Positions 1 through 8,455 of a stretch of 48,080 nt of DNA are shown here, in pieces. The notes beneath the pieces were generated by a model. The model did no database searches. It saw only the letters and a program-made list of their open reading frames with translations, and had not been told where the DNA came from. The position numbers and the translations under genes were made by a program. How positions within the stretch are numbered: the first letter of the stretch is position 1; each line of letters opens with the position of its first letter. The DNA comes from Streptomyces lichenis (GTDB lineage Bacteria > Actinomycetota > Actinomycetes > Streptomycetales > Streptomycetaceae), in assembly GCF_023218175.1 (NCBI RefSeq), contig NZ_JALPTH010000042.1, positions 1 through 48,080 of the forward strand, read 5' to 3'.

Positions 1-10
1 TGTCGGTCAT
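1..10 (-). CDS. possible 5' end of a gene leaving the window
   Basis: An ATG on the minus strand ends at base 10 and reads M-T-D before the window edge. A GGGGA purine run lies about 8 bases upstream on that strand, which would suit a ribosome binding site. This would make the first 265 bases a divergent promoter region shared with the uridine-kinase-like gene. Only three codons are visible, so the call is weak. Confidence 0.25.
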
Positions 11-50
11 ACGGTGAATCCCCGATCGGTCGCGGTGGGAACGGAAGCGG

Positions 51-139
51 ATGAGGGCGGAGGGGGCGAGGGGAGGGGGAGCGAGCGGACGAGGGGCGGG
101 GGGGGCGGTGGCCGGGGGACACAGTCCCCGTCCGGCCAC
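51..139. other. G-rich tract followed by a strong hairpin
   Basis: Bases 51-115 are almost pure purine/G on the plus strand, with many runs of three or more G, so they could form a G-quadruplex. Bases 108-139 then form a hairpin with arms GTGGCCG and CGGCCAC outside and GGGGAC and GTCCCC inside, around a three-base loop. No reading frame here looks coding. It lies in the probable divergent promoter region. Confidence 0.5.
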
Positions 140-195
140 TATCCCGGCCTGGTGGGCCGGTCAGCCACCCGTCGGACCCGGGCCATCGCACCGTT

Positions 196-211
196 ATTGG
201 TCTCGACCAGT
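196..211. promoter_or_regulatory. dre-like (DasR-type) box upstream of the kinase gene
   Basis: ATTGGTCTCGACCAGT agrees at about 14 of 16 positions with the DasR operator as I remember it (ACTGGTCTAGACCAGT). It contains the inverted core TGGTC-TC-GACCA. It ends 54 bases before the kinase start codon. DasR is the GntR-family repressor of GlcNAc and chitin use. The match is by eye only. Confidence 0.4.
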
Positions 212-265
212 GGCGCCGGAGGGGATTCGGCGGAGAGGTGGAAAGGGGCTCTATAGGGTTGCCGT

Positions 266-874
266 ATGGACCGACTCGCCCCGCTCGCCGCCGAACTGCG
301 CGCTCTGGCGCCCTCGTGCGGGCCGGTGCGGCTGGTCGCCGTCGACGGTCACGCGGGCTCCGGGAAGTCCACCTTCGCCGCTCGGCTGGCGGCCTCGCTC
401 GGCGGCGCCCCGGTGCTCCACCTGGACGACATCGCGACGCATGAGGAGCTGTTCGGCTGGACCGACCGCCTCCGGGAGCAGGCGCTGGAGCCGTTCACGC
501 GCGGTGAACCGGCGCGGGTTCACCCGTACGACTGGAATCTCCGCCGCTTCGGGCCGCCGAGGACGCTGCCGGTGGCCGAGGTGGTGCTGATCGAGGGGGT
601 GGGCGGCGGGCGGCGGGCGGTGCGGCCGCTGCTGGCCGGGCTGCTCTGGATGGACCGGGACCGGGAGGCCTCCTGGGAGCGGGGCCGGAGACGGGACGGT
701 CCCCCGCAGGCCGCCTTCTGGGACGGCTGGACGGTGGCGGAGACCCGCCACTTCGCCGCCGACCCGTCCCGGCCGTTCGCCGACTGGCTGGTAAGGGAGT
801 GCCGGGAGGGGTACGCGTGGCGGACCGGACCCGCCGCGGCGACGCTGCACGCAGCAGAGCGTCACTCTGGGTGA
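266..874 (+). CDS. uridine kinase-like P-loop NTPase
   Basis: The 202-residue product has a Walker A motif GHAGSGKS at about residues 29-36, directly after the first beta strand, and an LDDI element that follows as in small-molecule kinases. The length and the layout (P-loop, VVLIEGVGGG strand, basic lid region with RDREASWERGRRRDG) fit the uridine kinase/phosphoribulokinase-like family, which phosphorylates nucleosides or small metabolites in the cytosol. The ATG is the only start directly before the P-loop domain. A GGAAAGG purine run lies some 20 bases upstream, further than usual. It stands alone on the plus strand. The substrate cannot be read from sequence; uridine kinase is the customary annotation of this actinobacterial family. 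Confidence 0.75.
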   Translation: MDRLAPLAAELRALAPSCGPVRLVAVDGHAGSGKSTFAARLAASLGGAPVLHLDDIATHEELFGWTDRLREQALEPFTRGEPARVHPYDWNLRRFGPPRTLPVAEVVLIEGVGGGRRAVRPLLAGLLWMDRDREASWERGRRRDGPPQAAFWDGWTVAETRHFAADPSRPFADWLVRECREGYAWRTGPAAATLHAAERHSG

Positions 875-1304
875 CCCGATGGGGAGCGCATACCGACTAG
901 TCGGAAAATGGCCGATGGACCGCCCCAACTTCGCTTGACCGGGCGGCCGTACAGGTCTTACGTTCTCAATGTGCGGCTTTCGGAAGCCGCCCCCGACGCG
1001 AAGCCCCTGGTTGTTCCCCCGTGACCGGGGGCTTCGTCCTTTCCGCTTTCTCCCGTTCCGTCCCCCCTGGCGTGGCGGCCCCACTCACCCTCGGTCACCG
1101 CGCCGTTCGCGCCGCCGTCGCGCGTCCGCGCCCGCCTCCACGGCCCCACGCGCCCTTAGTCGCGCACTCCCCGTGCCGGTACGATGCCTCTCGGTGTGGG
1201 CAGGCACGGGCAAGTCCCGTGAGACGGAAGGGCGATGGGATCGACGCCACCGGGCGGCCGCCCGGCTGGTACCGGCACGGGGACACGGTTTGCGGGGGGA
1301 CCCG
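875..1304. other. 430-base intergenic region with palindrome and paired hairpins
   Basis: No gene is supported here. It holds a perfect 12-bp palindrome CCGACTAGTCGG (893-904), a tight hairpin GCGGCTT-TCGG-AAGCCGC (973-990) and a longer hairpin at 999-1036. The last 100 bases lead to the GGGGGGA ribosome binding site of the AAA+ gene. Any promoter for that gene must lie in the second half. Confidence 0.6.
999..1036 (+). terminator. probable terminator or attenuator hairpin
   Basis: Arms CGAAGCCCC (999-1007) and GGGGCTTCG (1028-1036) pair perfectly, with inner GGT/ACC pairs. A pyrimidine-rich stretch follows. With the small hairpin at 973-990 it could end the kinase transcript, or act as an attenuator in the leader of the next gene. 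Confidence 0.55.
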
Positions 1305-3614
1305 ATGAACATCGGCACGCGGGGCGCGCACGCCCCGGCCGACCTCGCCTGGCTGCGCGGTGTGGACGCCTACACGATGGGCGCCTACCCCCAGGCGGAG
1401 GAGGAGTTCCGTACCGCGGTGCGGATCGATCCCGGGATGGCCGACGGCTGGCTGGGCCTGCACGCGCTGCGGGTGGAGACCACCACCGCGCTGCTGCGGA
1501 TGCACCGCAACCGCGAGCGGTTCGGCGAGCAGCGCGCCCGCCATCGACGCCGGCTCAACTCCTGGTACTGGCTCGGCTGGTGGGTGCAGCCGGTGCTGGA
1601 GCGGCCGCGCGATCTGCTGCTCGCGCACGCATCCCACTGGCTGGACGGACGGCACGTGCCCGAGCTGGACCGGGCGCTCGCCGGGCTGCCGCCGGTGGAC
1701 GCCGACCGGCAGGTGCGGTTCCTGCACGCCTGCCGCGCCTACCTGGTCAAGGACTGGGAGGAGCTGGCCCGCCACACCGAACCGCTGGTCGACGATCCGC
1801 AGCTCGGTATCGAGGCGGGGCTGTTCGGCGGGATGGCCCGGGTCCGGCTGGAGATGTACGCGCAGGCGGAGCCGCTGCTGTCGGCCTCGCTGATGCGCTG
1901 CCGCAGCGAGCAGCCGCAGCGCAAGGAGCTGCGCTACTGGCTGGCGCGCGCCCACGAGGGCACCGGCCGCAGCGCGGCCGCCCTGCCGCTCTACCGGGCG
2001 GTGTACCGGATCGACCCGGCGTTCATGGACACCGCGGCCCGGCTCACCGCCATCACCGACGACGGGTTCGACGGGGCCGAGGGGGCGGCCGTCGACCTGG
2101 CGGCGGTCTCCCTGGCGGGCCTCGGCCAGGACGGCGGTCTGGGTCAGGACTCGGGGCCGGGGAGGGAGTCGGGGCCGGGGAGGGAGGGTCCGGGGCCGGA
2201 CTCTGCTCCGGGGAGGGACGCCGGGCCGGGATGGGACTCCGGTCCGGGATGGGACGCCTCCGCCTTCACCGGCCAGGACTCCGCCGCCCTCACCGGAAAG
2301 GAACCCGGCTGTGCGCAGGACACCGGGGCCTTCGGTCCGGACGGCGACACCTTCGGCTCGGACGGCGGAAGGTTCGGTTCGGAGGGTGGCGGCTCAGGAG
2401 CGGACGCGGGCTACGGACCGGAGGACGGGGGCCGCGGGGCGGGCGGGGGCGTCGGGCAGGGCTCGGTGACCGCGCTGGACCTGCGGGACGGATCGGACCT
2501 GGCGGACGGGCCGGACACCCCGCCCGGTGCCGGCAGCCGCCGCGGGGCGGACCTGGGACCCGGGGCGGGCGCGCCGGACGGGCCGAGCCGCCGGTCACCG
2601 GCCGGCCCCGGCTCCTCGGCCGCCTTCGACGGCGGGGCGCGGGCCCGGGGCGGCTCCGGCCCGGCGGCAGCGCCCGTGGGGCCGGCCGATCCGGAGCTGC
2701 TCGCCGAGGCCCTCGCCGAGCTGGAGCGGATGGTCGGCCTCGAACCGGTCAAGCGCCAGGTGAAGGCGGTCTCGGCGCAGTTGGAGATGGCCCGGCTGCG
2801 GGCGGCCCGCGGGCTGCCGGTGCAGCCGCCGAAACGTCACTTTGTCTTCTCCGGCCCCTCCGGCACCGGCAAGACCACCGTCGCCCGCATCCTGGGCCGG
2901 GCCTTCTACGCCCTGGGGCTGCTCGGCGGCGACCATCTGGTGGAGGCGCAACGCGCGGACCTGGTGGGTGAGTTCCTGGGGCAGACCGCGGTGAAGGCGA
3001 ACGAGTTGATCGACTCGGCGCTGGGCGGGGTGCTGTTCGTGGACGAGGCGTACGCGCTGTCCAACTCGGGCTACAGCAAGGGCGACGCCTACGGCGACGA
3101 GGCCTTGCAGGTGCTGCTGAAGCGGGCCGAGGACAACCGGGACCATCTGGTGGTGATCCTGGCCGGCTACCCGGAGGGCATGGACCGGCTGCTGGCCGCC
3201 AACCCGGGGCTGTCCTCGCGCTTCACCACCCGGGTGGACTTCCCCTCGTACCGCCCGCTGGAGCTGACCGCCATCGGCGAGGTGCTGGCGGCGGCCAACG
3301 ACGACGTGTGGGACCCGGAGGCGCGCGAGGAGCTGCTGTCGATCAGCGGCCATGTGGTGGAGCAGGGCTGGATCGACGAGCTGGGCAACGGCCGGTTCCT
3401 GCGCACCCTGTACGAGAAGTCGTGCGCGTACCGGGACCTGCGGCTGACCACCTACCGGGGCGAGCCGACCCGCGAGGACCTGGCGACGCTGCGGCTGGCG
3501 GACCTGATGCAGGCGTACGGGGAGGTGCTGTCCGGCCGCGATCCGGTGCGGCGCGGACCGGAGGAGCCGCCCCCGGGTGGCGGCCCCGGCATCCCCGGAC
3601 TGCCCGGTTACTGA
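1305..3614 (+). CDS. TPR-type N-terminus fused to CbxX/EccA-like AAA+ ATPase
   Basis: The product has 769 residues. Residues 1-260 are helical and TPR-like (for example AYPQAEEEFRTAVRIDPGMAD). Residues about 270-460 are a low-complexity Gly/Asp/Pro/Ser linker with repeated GPGR and GPGW units. The C-terminus is an AAA+ module with Walker A GPSGTGKT (about 517-524), Walker B VLFVDEAYAL (about 575-584) and an arginine-bearing SSRFTTRVDF segment. The family includes CbbX Rubisco activase and EccA of type VII secretion; all are ATP-driven remodelling proteins. I start at the ATG with GGGGGGA seven bases upstream. The open frame extends back to 969, but that stretch is Arg/Pro-rich and covers the hairpins. 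No ESX genes are adjacent, so the client is unknown. Confidence 0.8.
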   Translation: MNIGTRGAHAPADLAWLRGVDAYTMGAYPQAEEEFRTAVRIDPGMADGWLGLHALRVETTTALLRMHRNRERFGEQRARHRRRLNSWYWLGWWVQPVLERPRDLLLAHASHWLDGRHVPELDRALAGLPPVDADRQVRFLHACRAYLVKDWEELARHTEPLVDDPQLGIEAGLFGGMARVRLEMYAQAEPLLSASLMRCRSEQPQRKELRYWLARAHEGTGRSAAALPLYRAVYRIDPAFMDTAARLTAITDDGFDGAEGAAVDLAAVSLAGLGQDGGLGQDSGPGRESGPGREGPGPDSAPGRDAGPGWDSGPGWDASAFTGQDSAALTGKEPGCAQDTGAFGPDGDTFGSDGGRFGSEGGGSGADAGYGPEDGGRGAGGGVGQGSVTALDLRDGSDLADGPDTPPGAGSRRGADLGPGAGAPDGPSRRSPAGPGSSAAFDGGARARGGSGPAAAPVGPADPELLAEALAELERMVGLEPVKRQVKAVSAQLEMARLRAARGLPVQPPKRHFVFSGPSGTGKTTVARILGRAFYALGLLGGDHLVEAQRADLVGEFLGQTAVKANELIDSALGGVLFVDEAYALSNSGYSKGDAYGDEALQVLLKRAEDNRDHLVVILAGYPEGMDRLLAANPGLSSRFTTRVDFPSYRPLELTAIGEVLAAANDDVWDPEAREELLSISGHVVEQGWIDELGNGRFLRTLYEKSCAYRDLRLTTYRGEPTREDLATLRLADLMQAYGEVLSGRDPVRRGPEEPPPGGGPGIPGLPGY

Positions 3615-3666
3615 GCCGACGGGCCCCGGGCTGCCCGGTGTCACTGAGCCGGCCGCCTGCGCGGGA

Positions 3667-4485
3667 TCATGCGGTGGCGAGGAAGGCGCGCAGGGCCGAG
3701 GTGACCGCCTCGGGCCGCTCCAGGGTGAGGGTGTGCCCGGCCCGGGGGATCCGCTCCAGCCGTGCCCCGGGTATCCGGGCGGCGATCCGGGCCGCGACGG
3801 GCGGCGGGGTGGAGGTGTCCTCCTCCCCCACCAGGACCAGCGTGGGCACGGTGACCCGGCCCAGCTCGGCAGCGATCGGCGGATGGCCGGCCACCCCGCG
3901 TACCGCGTCCGCGATCCCGGCCCGGTCGCTCCGGCGCAGTCGGCGCTCCCACTCCGCCAGCACCGGCCCGCTCTCCGGGGAGCCAAGGAACGAGGCGCCG
4001 AAGGCCATCGCGGCGGCCCGTCCGCGTACCGGTCCGATGCCCACCAGCCGGTGGACCAGGGCCAGTTGCCGGAAGCGCCGGGCCCGGGCCGGGGTGAGGC
4101 CGTCGGCGGTGGTGGCGAGCAGGGAGAGGGAGCGCAGCCGCTTGGGGTGGCGGGCCGCCAGCCGCATCCCGACGAAGCCGCCCATGGACAAGCCGACGAA
4201 GTGCACCGGGCCGGTGCCGAGCGCGTCCAGCAGCGCCCGTACGTCGGCGGTCAGGGTGTCCATGTCGTAGCCGCCGGCCGCCGGGGGGCTGTCGCCCTGC
4301 CCCCGCCAGTCCAGGGTGACGCACCGGTACTCGGCGCTCAGGGAGGCGGTCTGCGGCCGGAACATCCAGCCGCCGAAGAGCAGTCCATGGCCGAAGACCA
4401 CGGTCGGGGCGTCCGGGCGGCCCGGCGGCGGGCCGGTGTCGGTGTACGCGAGGGTCGCGGCGCCGCTGGTCGTCAGCAGGGGCAT
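3667..4485 (-). CDS. alpha/beta-fold hydrolase
   Basis: The 272-residue cytosolic protein has the full alpha/beta hydrolase pattern: oxyanion-loop motif VVFGHGLLFGG, nucleophile elbow GLSMGG (Ser at about 99), acid in VGEEDTSTPP and catalytic His in AGHTLTLERPE. It is similar to 3-oxoadipate enol-lactonase-type and esterase-type enzymes. Its start lies 7 bases after the stop of the monooxygenase gene, so it is the third gene of a minus-strand operon: hydrolase, monooxygenase, hydrolase. A Baeyer-Villiger enzyme makes esters or lactones, and this hydrolase is well placed to open them. The substrate is not predictable. Confidence 0.8.
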   Translation of the reverse strand: MPLLTTSGAATLAYTDTGPPPGRPDAPTVVFGHGLLFGGWMFRPQTASLSAEYRCVTLDWRGQGDSPPAAGGYDMDTLTADVRALLDALGTGPVHFVGLSMGGFVGMRLAARHPKRLRSLSLLATTADGLTPARARRFRQLALVHRLVGIGPVRGRAAAMAFGASFLGSPESGPVLAEWERRLRRSDRAGIADAVRGVAGHPPIAAELGRVTVPTLVLVGEEDTSTPPPVAARIAARIPGARLERIPRAGHTLTLERPEAVTSALRAFLATA

Positions 4486-4492
4486 CGGGGGC

Positions 4493-5971
4493 TCAGCCGG
4501 CGGTGGCCGCGTAGGGGGCGGGGTCGAAGGTGCCGTTGCGGTGCCGGAAGGCGTCGGCGAAGTCCGGCCAGATCAGGGTCACCCGCTTGCTGCGCGGATC
4601 GACGTACCAGCTCCGGCAGCGCTCGCCGTCCCAGACCGTGCCACGGGCCTGCCGGTCGAGGTCGGCGGCATAGCGCTCCTGGGCGGCGGCCGAGACCTCC
4701 ACGGTGCGGTCGCCCTGGGCGCGGCTCCAGGCCAGAGCGCCGAGGAGGTAGTCGATCTGCGCCTCGATGACATGGACGATCGAGTTGTGCCCAAGGCCGG
4801 TGTGGGGGCCGTTGACCAGGAAGAGGTTGGGGAATCCGGCGACCGTGGTGGAGGCGAACGCCTCCATGCCGCGGGCCCAGTGGTCGGCCAGGGACCGTCC
4901 GTCGGCATCGTGGACCAGGCGGGCGTACGGGGGTTCGGTGGTCTCGAAGCCGGTGCAGAGGACGATGACGTCGACGGCGTGGGCGGCGCCCGAGGCGGCG
5001 ATCGCCTTTCCGGGCTCCACGCGGGCCAGCGCCGAGGGCTCCAGGGTGACATGGTCGCGGGTGAGGGCCGGGTAGTAGGTGTCGGAGATCAGCACGCGCT
5101 TGCAGCCCAGCTCGTGGTCGGGGGTGAGCGCCTGGCGCAGCGCCGGGTCGGCGATCTGCCGCTCCAGGTGAGCCCGGGCCGCCGCCTTGGCCTCGGCGAG
5201 CTGGTGCGGGGCGGCCCGGCGGGCGGCGAACCCCGCCTCCAGATACCAGAAGATCTCGGCGCGGTGGGCGGGGACGGCCTCCGGGTCCCGCCGGAAGACC
5301 CGCTGCTCGGTCTCGGTGTACGCGCGGTCGGCGCGCGGGACGACATAGGGGGCGCTGCGCTGGAAGACGGTCACCTGGGAGGCACTGTCGGCGACCTCGG
5401 GCACGATCTGGACGGCGCTGGCGCCGGATCCGACGACCGCGACGCGCTTGCCCTCCAGGCCGGTGCCGTGGTCCCAGCGGGCGGAGTGGAACACCGGGCC
5501 GCCGAAGTCGCCGATGCCCGGGATGTCCGGGAGGCGGTGGTCGCTGAGGTGGCCGGCCCCGGTCACCAGGAACCGCCCGGTGAAGACCCCGCGGGTGGTG
5601 GTGACGGTCCAGCGCCCCTCCGCCGGGTCCCAGCGGGCGTCCCGTACCTCCGCGCCGAAGCGGATGTGCGGCAGCAGCCCCTCCTCGCGGGCGGTGTCGC
5701 GGAGGTAGCGGTGGATCTCCGGCTGCCGGGCGAAGAGCCGGGACCAGTCCGGGTTGGGGCGGAAGGAGAAGGAGTACAGGTGGGAGGGGACGTCGCAGGC
5801 GGCGCCGGGGTAGGTGTTGTCCCGCCAGGTGCCGCCGACGTCGTCGGCGCGCTCCAGGACGAGGAAGGAGTGCGTGCCCTCGCGCTTCAGCCGGGCGGCC
5901 GTGCCGAGACCGGCGAAGCCGGTGCCGATGACGAGGACGTCGACACTTCGGGGGATGGTGGTGCGGCTCAT
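4493..5971 (-). CDS. FAD-dependent Baeyer-Villiger-type monooxygenase
   Basis: The product has 492 residues. The first Rossmann motif VIGTGFAGLGTAARL (about 14-28) binds FAD. A second, VAVVGSGASAVQIVPEV, lies mid-protein and would bind NADPH. Between them FGGPVFHSARWDHG fits the Baeyer-Villiger fingerprint FxGxxxHxxxW. The family inserts one oxygen atom of O2 next to a ketone carbonyl, giving esters or lactones. I start at the ATG with GGAG about nine bases upstream; the frame stays open far upstream, but that part is antisense to the neighbouring hydrolase. It lies 23 bases after one hydrolase gene and 7 bases before the other. The opposite-facing IclR gene probably controls this operon. Confidence 0.88.
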   Translation of the reverse strand: MSRTTIPRSVDVLVIGTGFAGLGTAARLKREGTHSFLVLERADDVGGTWRDNTYPGAACDVPSHLYSFSFRPNPDWSRLFARQPEIHRYLRDTAREEGLLPHIRFGAEVRDARWDPAEGRWTVTTTRGVFTGRFLVTGAGHLSDHRLPDIPGIGDFGGPVFHSARWDHGTGLEGKRVAVVGSGASAVQIVPEVADSASQVTVFQRSAPYVVPRADRAYTETEQRVFRRDPEAVPAHRAEIFWYLEAGFAARRAAPHQLAEAKAAARAHLERQIADPALRQALTPDHELGCKRVLISDTYYPALTRDHVTLEPSALARVEPGKAIAASGAAHAVDVIVLCTGFETTEPPYARLVHDADGRSLADHWARGMEAFASTTVAGFPNLFLVNGPHTGLGHNSIVHVIEAQIDYLLGALAWSRAQGDRTVEVSAAAQERYAADLDRQARGTVWDGERCRSWYVDPRSKRVTLIWPDFADAFRHRNGTFDPAPYAATAG

Positions 5972-5994
5972 GGGGTGCTCCAGGAGGGGGACGG

Positions 5995-6864
5995 TCAGAC
6001 GCGGGCTTCGGGGATGACGCGGCCGGCCGGCTGGGCGCTCGGCCGGGCGTTGAACCGGTCGATCAGCTGCACCAGTTGGGCCGGACGCTCGAAGAGCACG
6101 GCGTGCCCCGAGGCGACCTCGGTGTAGCGGGCGTCCGGGATGGCGGCGAAGAGGGCCTTGCTGTGGCGCACCGGCACCATCTGATCGTGGGTGCAGCCGA
6201 TGACCAGGGTGGTGGCCCGGACCTCGGGCAGCAGCGCGGTGATGTCGATCGACTGGTTCAGCTCCATCTGGAGGTCGTCGAAGTCGCCGGGCACCTGCCC
6301 CTCCAGCAGCGGGGCGAGCTGCTCCAGGGTGGCCGCGGCCAGGAAGGGGCCGCCCAGCGCGCAGAAGGCGGTGTACGAGGCGAGCGCCGGGGAGCGGTCC
6401 TCGCGCAGCCGGCGCCACACCCCGCCGCGCAGCCGCTGCTGGGTGTCGGTGGCCGCCCAGCCGGCCACCGCGACCAGGTTGACGGCGAGTCCGGGCCGGT
6501 GCGCGGCGAGGGCGGTGGCGACCACGGCGCCCAGCGAGTAGCCGACCAGGGTCACCCGGCGGCCGGGCAGCACGCTCTCGCAGACGGCGGCGACCTGGCG
6601 CTCCAGCTGGTCCAGGGTGAGCCTGCCGTCCGCGGGGACGGGCTGGGCGAAGTCCAGCGCCACCACGCGCTGCCGGGCCGCCAGCATCGGGAAGAGGTAG
6701 CCGTACTCGCGCTCGATGCTGCCGCCGGTGCCGTGGACGAGGACGAGGGGCGGCCGATCGCCTTCCCCGCCGGGGTCCGGCTCCCCCGAGTCGAGGTAGC
6801 GGACCCGGATGCCATCGACAGTCGCGCTTCCCTCGGTGGTACGGGCATCGGTGGGGGTGGTCAT
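5995..6864 (-). CDS. alpha/beta-fold hydrolase, first gene of the monooxygenase operon
   Basis: The 289-residue protein shows oxyanion motif LVHGTGGS, nucleophile elbow GYSLGA, an acid in IGCTHDQMVP and His in ASGHAVLFERP, so the catalytic set is complete. The TTVDG-type N-terminus (ATVDGIRVRYLDSGE) is usual for cytosolic members. It is the promoter-proximal gene of the operon. Together the two hydrolases and the monooxygenase suggest breakdown of a ketone or cyclic ketone through an ester or lactone. It is clearly diverged from the other hydrolase in the operon, so the two probably act on different intermediates. Confidence 0.82.
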   Translation of the reverse strand: MTTPTDARTTEGSATVDGIRVRYLDSGEPDPGGEGDRPPLVLVHGTGGSIEREYGYLFPMLAARQRVVALDFAQPVPADGRLTLDQLERQVAAVCESVLPGRRVTLVGYSLGAVVATALAAHRPGLAVNLVAVAGWAATDTQQRLRGGVWRRLREDRSPALASYTAFCALGGPFLAAATLEQLAPLLEGQVPGDFDDLQMELNQSIDITALLPEVRATTLVIGCTHDQMVPVRHSKALFAAIPDARYTEVASGHAVLFERPAQLVQLIDRFNARPSAQPAGRVIPEARV

Positions 6865-7048
6865 GGTGGTGCTCCTTCGGGGGCGGGGCCGGAGGGGGGT
6901 GATAGTCCGTCGGGCAGACTTTGACCGATCCGGACTCCTGATCGGCGGCCGGAGGACCGCCGCCGGTGATGCGATGACACGCCGCCGTCGGTTTCACTGT
7001 CAACGCGTCACGGACCGGGACTCCGGTACGGGGCGCGGTAAGGCGGTC

Positions 7049-7071
7049 CCGAGTCCACCGGGTGGACTCGG
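7049..7071. promoter_or_regulatory. perfect 23-bp palindrome, candidate IclR operator
   Basis: Arms CCGAGTCCACC (7049-7059) and GGTGGACTCGG (7061-7071) pair perfectly around one G. It lies in the 239-base divergent region between the hydrolase/monooxygenase operon and the IclR-family gene, 32 bases before the IclR start. The position suits autoregulation and control of the operon. Confidence 0.65.
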
Positions 7072-7103
7072 CGGGCCGAAGCACGTGTGAGGGGAGCCGC
7101 ATC

Positions 7104-7886
7104 ATGGAACCGGCACAGGAGGGCAGGCCGCAGGTGGTGGGCAAGGTCGCCGCCGTCCTGACCGCGCTGGCCCGGGAGGGGGCGGCCGGGCGCCGGCTGC
7201 TCGACCTGGCCGATGAGACCGGGCTCGCCCGGCCCACGGTGCACCGCATCCTGCGTGAGCTGGCGGCCGCCGGCTTCGTGGAGCAGCGCCCGGGGCGGCG
7301 CTACGGCCTGGGCCCCGCCCTGTACCTGCTGGGGCTCGGCGCCCCCTCCCCCATCCGGGACCATGACGCCGTACGGCAGGTGGCGCAGGAGCTGGCGGGC
7401 CGGACCGGTGACACCGTCTATGTGGCGATCAGACGGCTGGACGGGGTGCACTATCTGACCCGGGCCGACGGCGGCTACCCGATCCGCGCGGAGATCGTGG
7501 AGGTCGGCGAGACCGTGCCGCTGGGTGTCACCTACGCCGGGATCGCCCTGCTGGCCTGGCATGAACCGGAACGGGTGGAGGCGCAGGTGCGGGCGAACGC
7601 GGCCCTGCGGCGGCTGATGCGGTTCCCGGTCGCCGGGCCCGAGGAGACCCTGACCTCGGTACGGCGCCAGATCACCCAGGTCCGCGAGTACGGCTACTGC
7701 TTCGACAAGGACACGGTGATGCCGGGCGTGTCCGGGATGGCGGCACCCGTGCCCTCGGCGGCCTCCGATCCGTATCTCGCCATCACCCTGTCCGGGGTCA
7801 ACGACCGCCTGCCGGCCGCGCGCATCCGCGATCTGGCACCACAGCTCCTGGAGGCGGCCGGCGAGCTCGCGCGGTACATCGCCTGA
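7104..7886 (+). CDS. IclR-family transcriptional regulator
   Basis: The product has 260 residues, the usual IclR length. The N-terminal winged helix-turn-helix spans about 12-70, with recognition segment LARPTVHRILRELAAAGFVEQ just over it. The effector domain follows, with IRRLDGVHYLTR, VGETVPLGVTYAGIALLA and the late DTVMPGVSGMAAPV segment. The ATG follows GGGGAG by 8 bases. An in-frame GTG at 7062 lies inside the palindrome and lacks a good ribosome binding site, so I rejected it. It is divergent from the monooxygenase operon, so it is probably that operon's regulator, with a ketone, ester or acid intermediate as effector. Confidence 0.88.
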   Translation: MEPAQEGRPQVVGKVAAVLTALAREGAAGRRLLDLADETGLARPTVHRILRELAAAGFVEQRPGRRYGLGPALYLLGLGAPSPIRDHDAVRQVAQELAGRTGDTVYVAIRRLDGVHYLTRADGGYPIRAEIVEVGETVPLGVTYAGIALLAWHEPERVEAQVRANAALRRLMRFPVAGPEETLTSVRRQITQVREYGYCFDKDTVMPGVSGMAAPVPSAASDPYLAITLSGVNDRLPAARIRDLAPQLLEAAGELARYIA

Positions 7887-7951
7887 GCCGCGCCCCACCA
7901 TCTGCGTAAGAGAAGCACCCGAGCCGACGACGACCATGACGAGGTGTCACC

Positions 7952-8455
7952 GTGTGGAATCCCTCCCTGTCCCCCACCGCCTCTCCCCCGGCGCCCGGCG
8001 CCACCGCCGACAGCCGGGCGGCGGAGACCATCAAGGTGTTCGTGCTGGCCGGCTTCGCCGCTGAGACCTCGTTCCTCGTCCTGGGACTGGTCCTCTTCCC
8101 GGACCACGGCCCGCTGCTGTGGCGGGCGGTGTGGACGCTCGGCCTGTGCGGTGTCGGCATGGGGGCGGCCGTCGGGGCGCTGACGTTCCTGGTGACCGGC
8201 CGGTTCGCCCCGGGCAGCCGCCCCGCCCTGCTCGTCACGGCCGTCAGCGCCGCCGCCCTCTACAGCGTCTGCCAGACCCTGTGCTGGAGCCTGGACCACA
8301 ACGTCGGCCTGAACTACTGGGGTTCGGTGGACCAGCCGGTGCTGTTCCTGGTCAAGGGGTATGTCGCGGCGGTGCTGGGCGGGATAGTAGGAGCCCTTCA
8401 GCTCCACACCGCTGCCGGCAGGGCGCTGACGCGCCGGGTCGGGGTGTTCCGGTGA
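7952..8455 (+). CDS. hypothetical four-helix membrane protein
   Basis: The 167-residue product has about four hydrophobic segments: VFVLAGFAAETSFLVLGLVL, a stretch around LGLCGVGMGAAVGALTFLV, LLVTAVSAAALYSVCQTLC and YVAAVLGGIVGALQL. The first 25 residues are Pro/Ala/Ser-rich and probably cytoplasmic. It starts at GTG and is the first gene of a three-gene overlapping set. I do not recognise a family. The coupled second gene is also a small membrane protein, so the two may form one complex. Confidence 0.65.
   Translation: MWNPSLSPTASPPAPGATADSRAAETIKVFVLAGFAAETSFLVLGLVLFPDHGPLLWRAVWTLGLCGVGMGAAVGALTFLVTGRFAPGSRPALLVTAVSAAALYSVCQTLCWSLDHNVGLNYWGSVDQPVLFLVKGYVAAVLGGIVGALQLHTAAGRALTRRVGVFR

Noticed and set aside
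969..1036. Cysteine- or Trp-responsive leader peptide before the AAA+ gene
   Set aside because: Only single Cys and Trp codons are present and the downstream gene has no amino-acid link. A plain hairpin/terminator is the simpler reading.
969..1304. 112-codon N-terminal extension of the AAA+ protein starting MCGFRK
   Set aside because: It is Arg/Pro-rich, covers two stable hairpins and has no ribosome binding site. The ATG at 1305 has a good one.
4493..7886. Biosynthetic gene cluster
   Set aside because: The monooxygenase and hydrolases are not accompanied by synthases, synthetases or other tailoring genes. A catabolic operon fits better.
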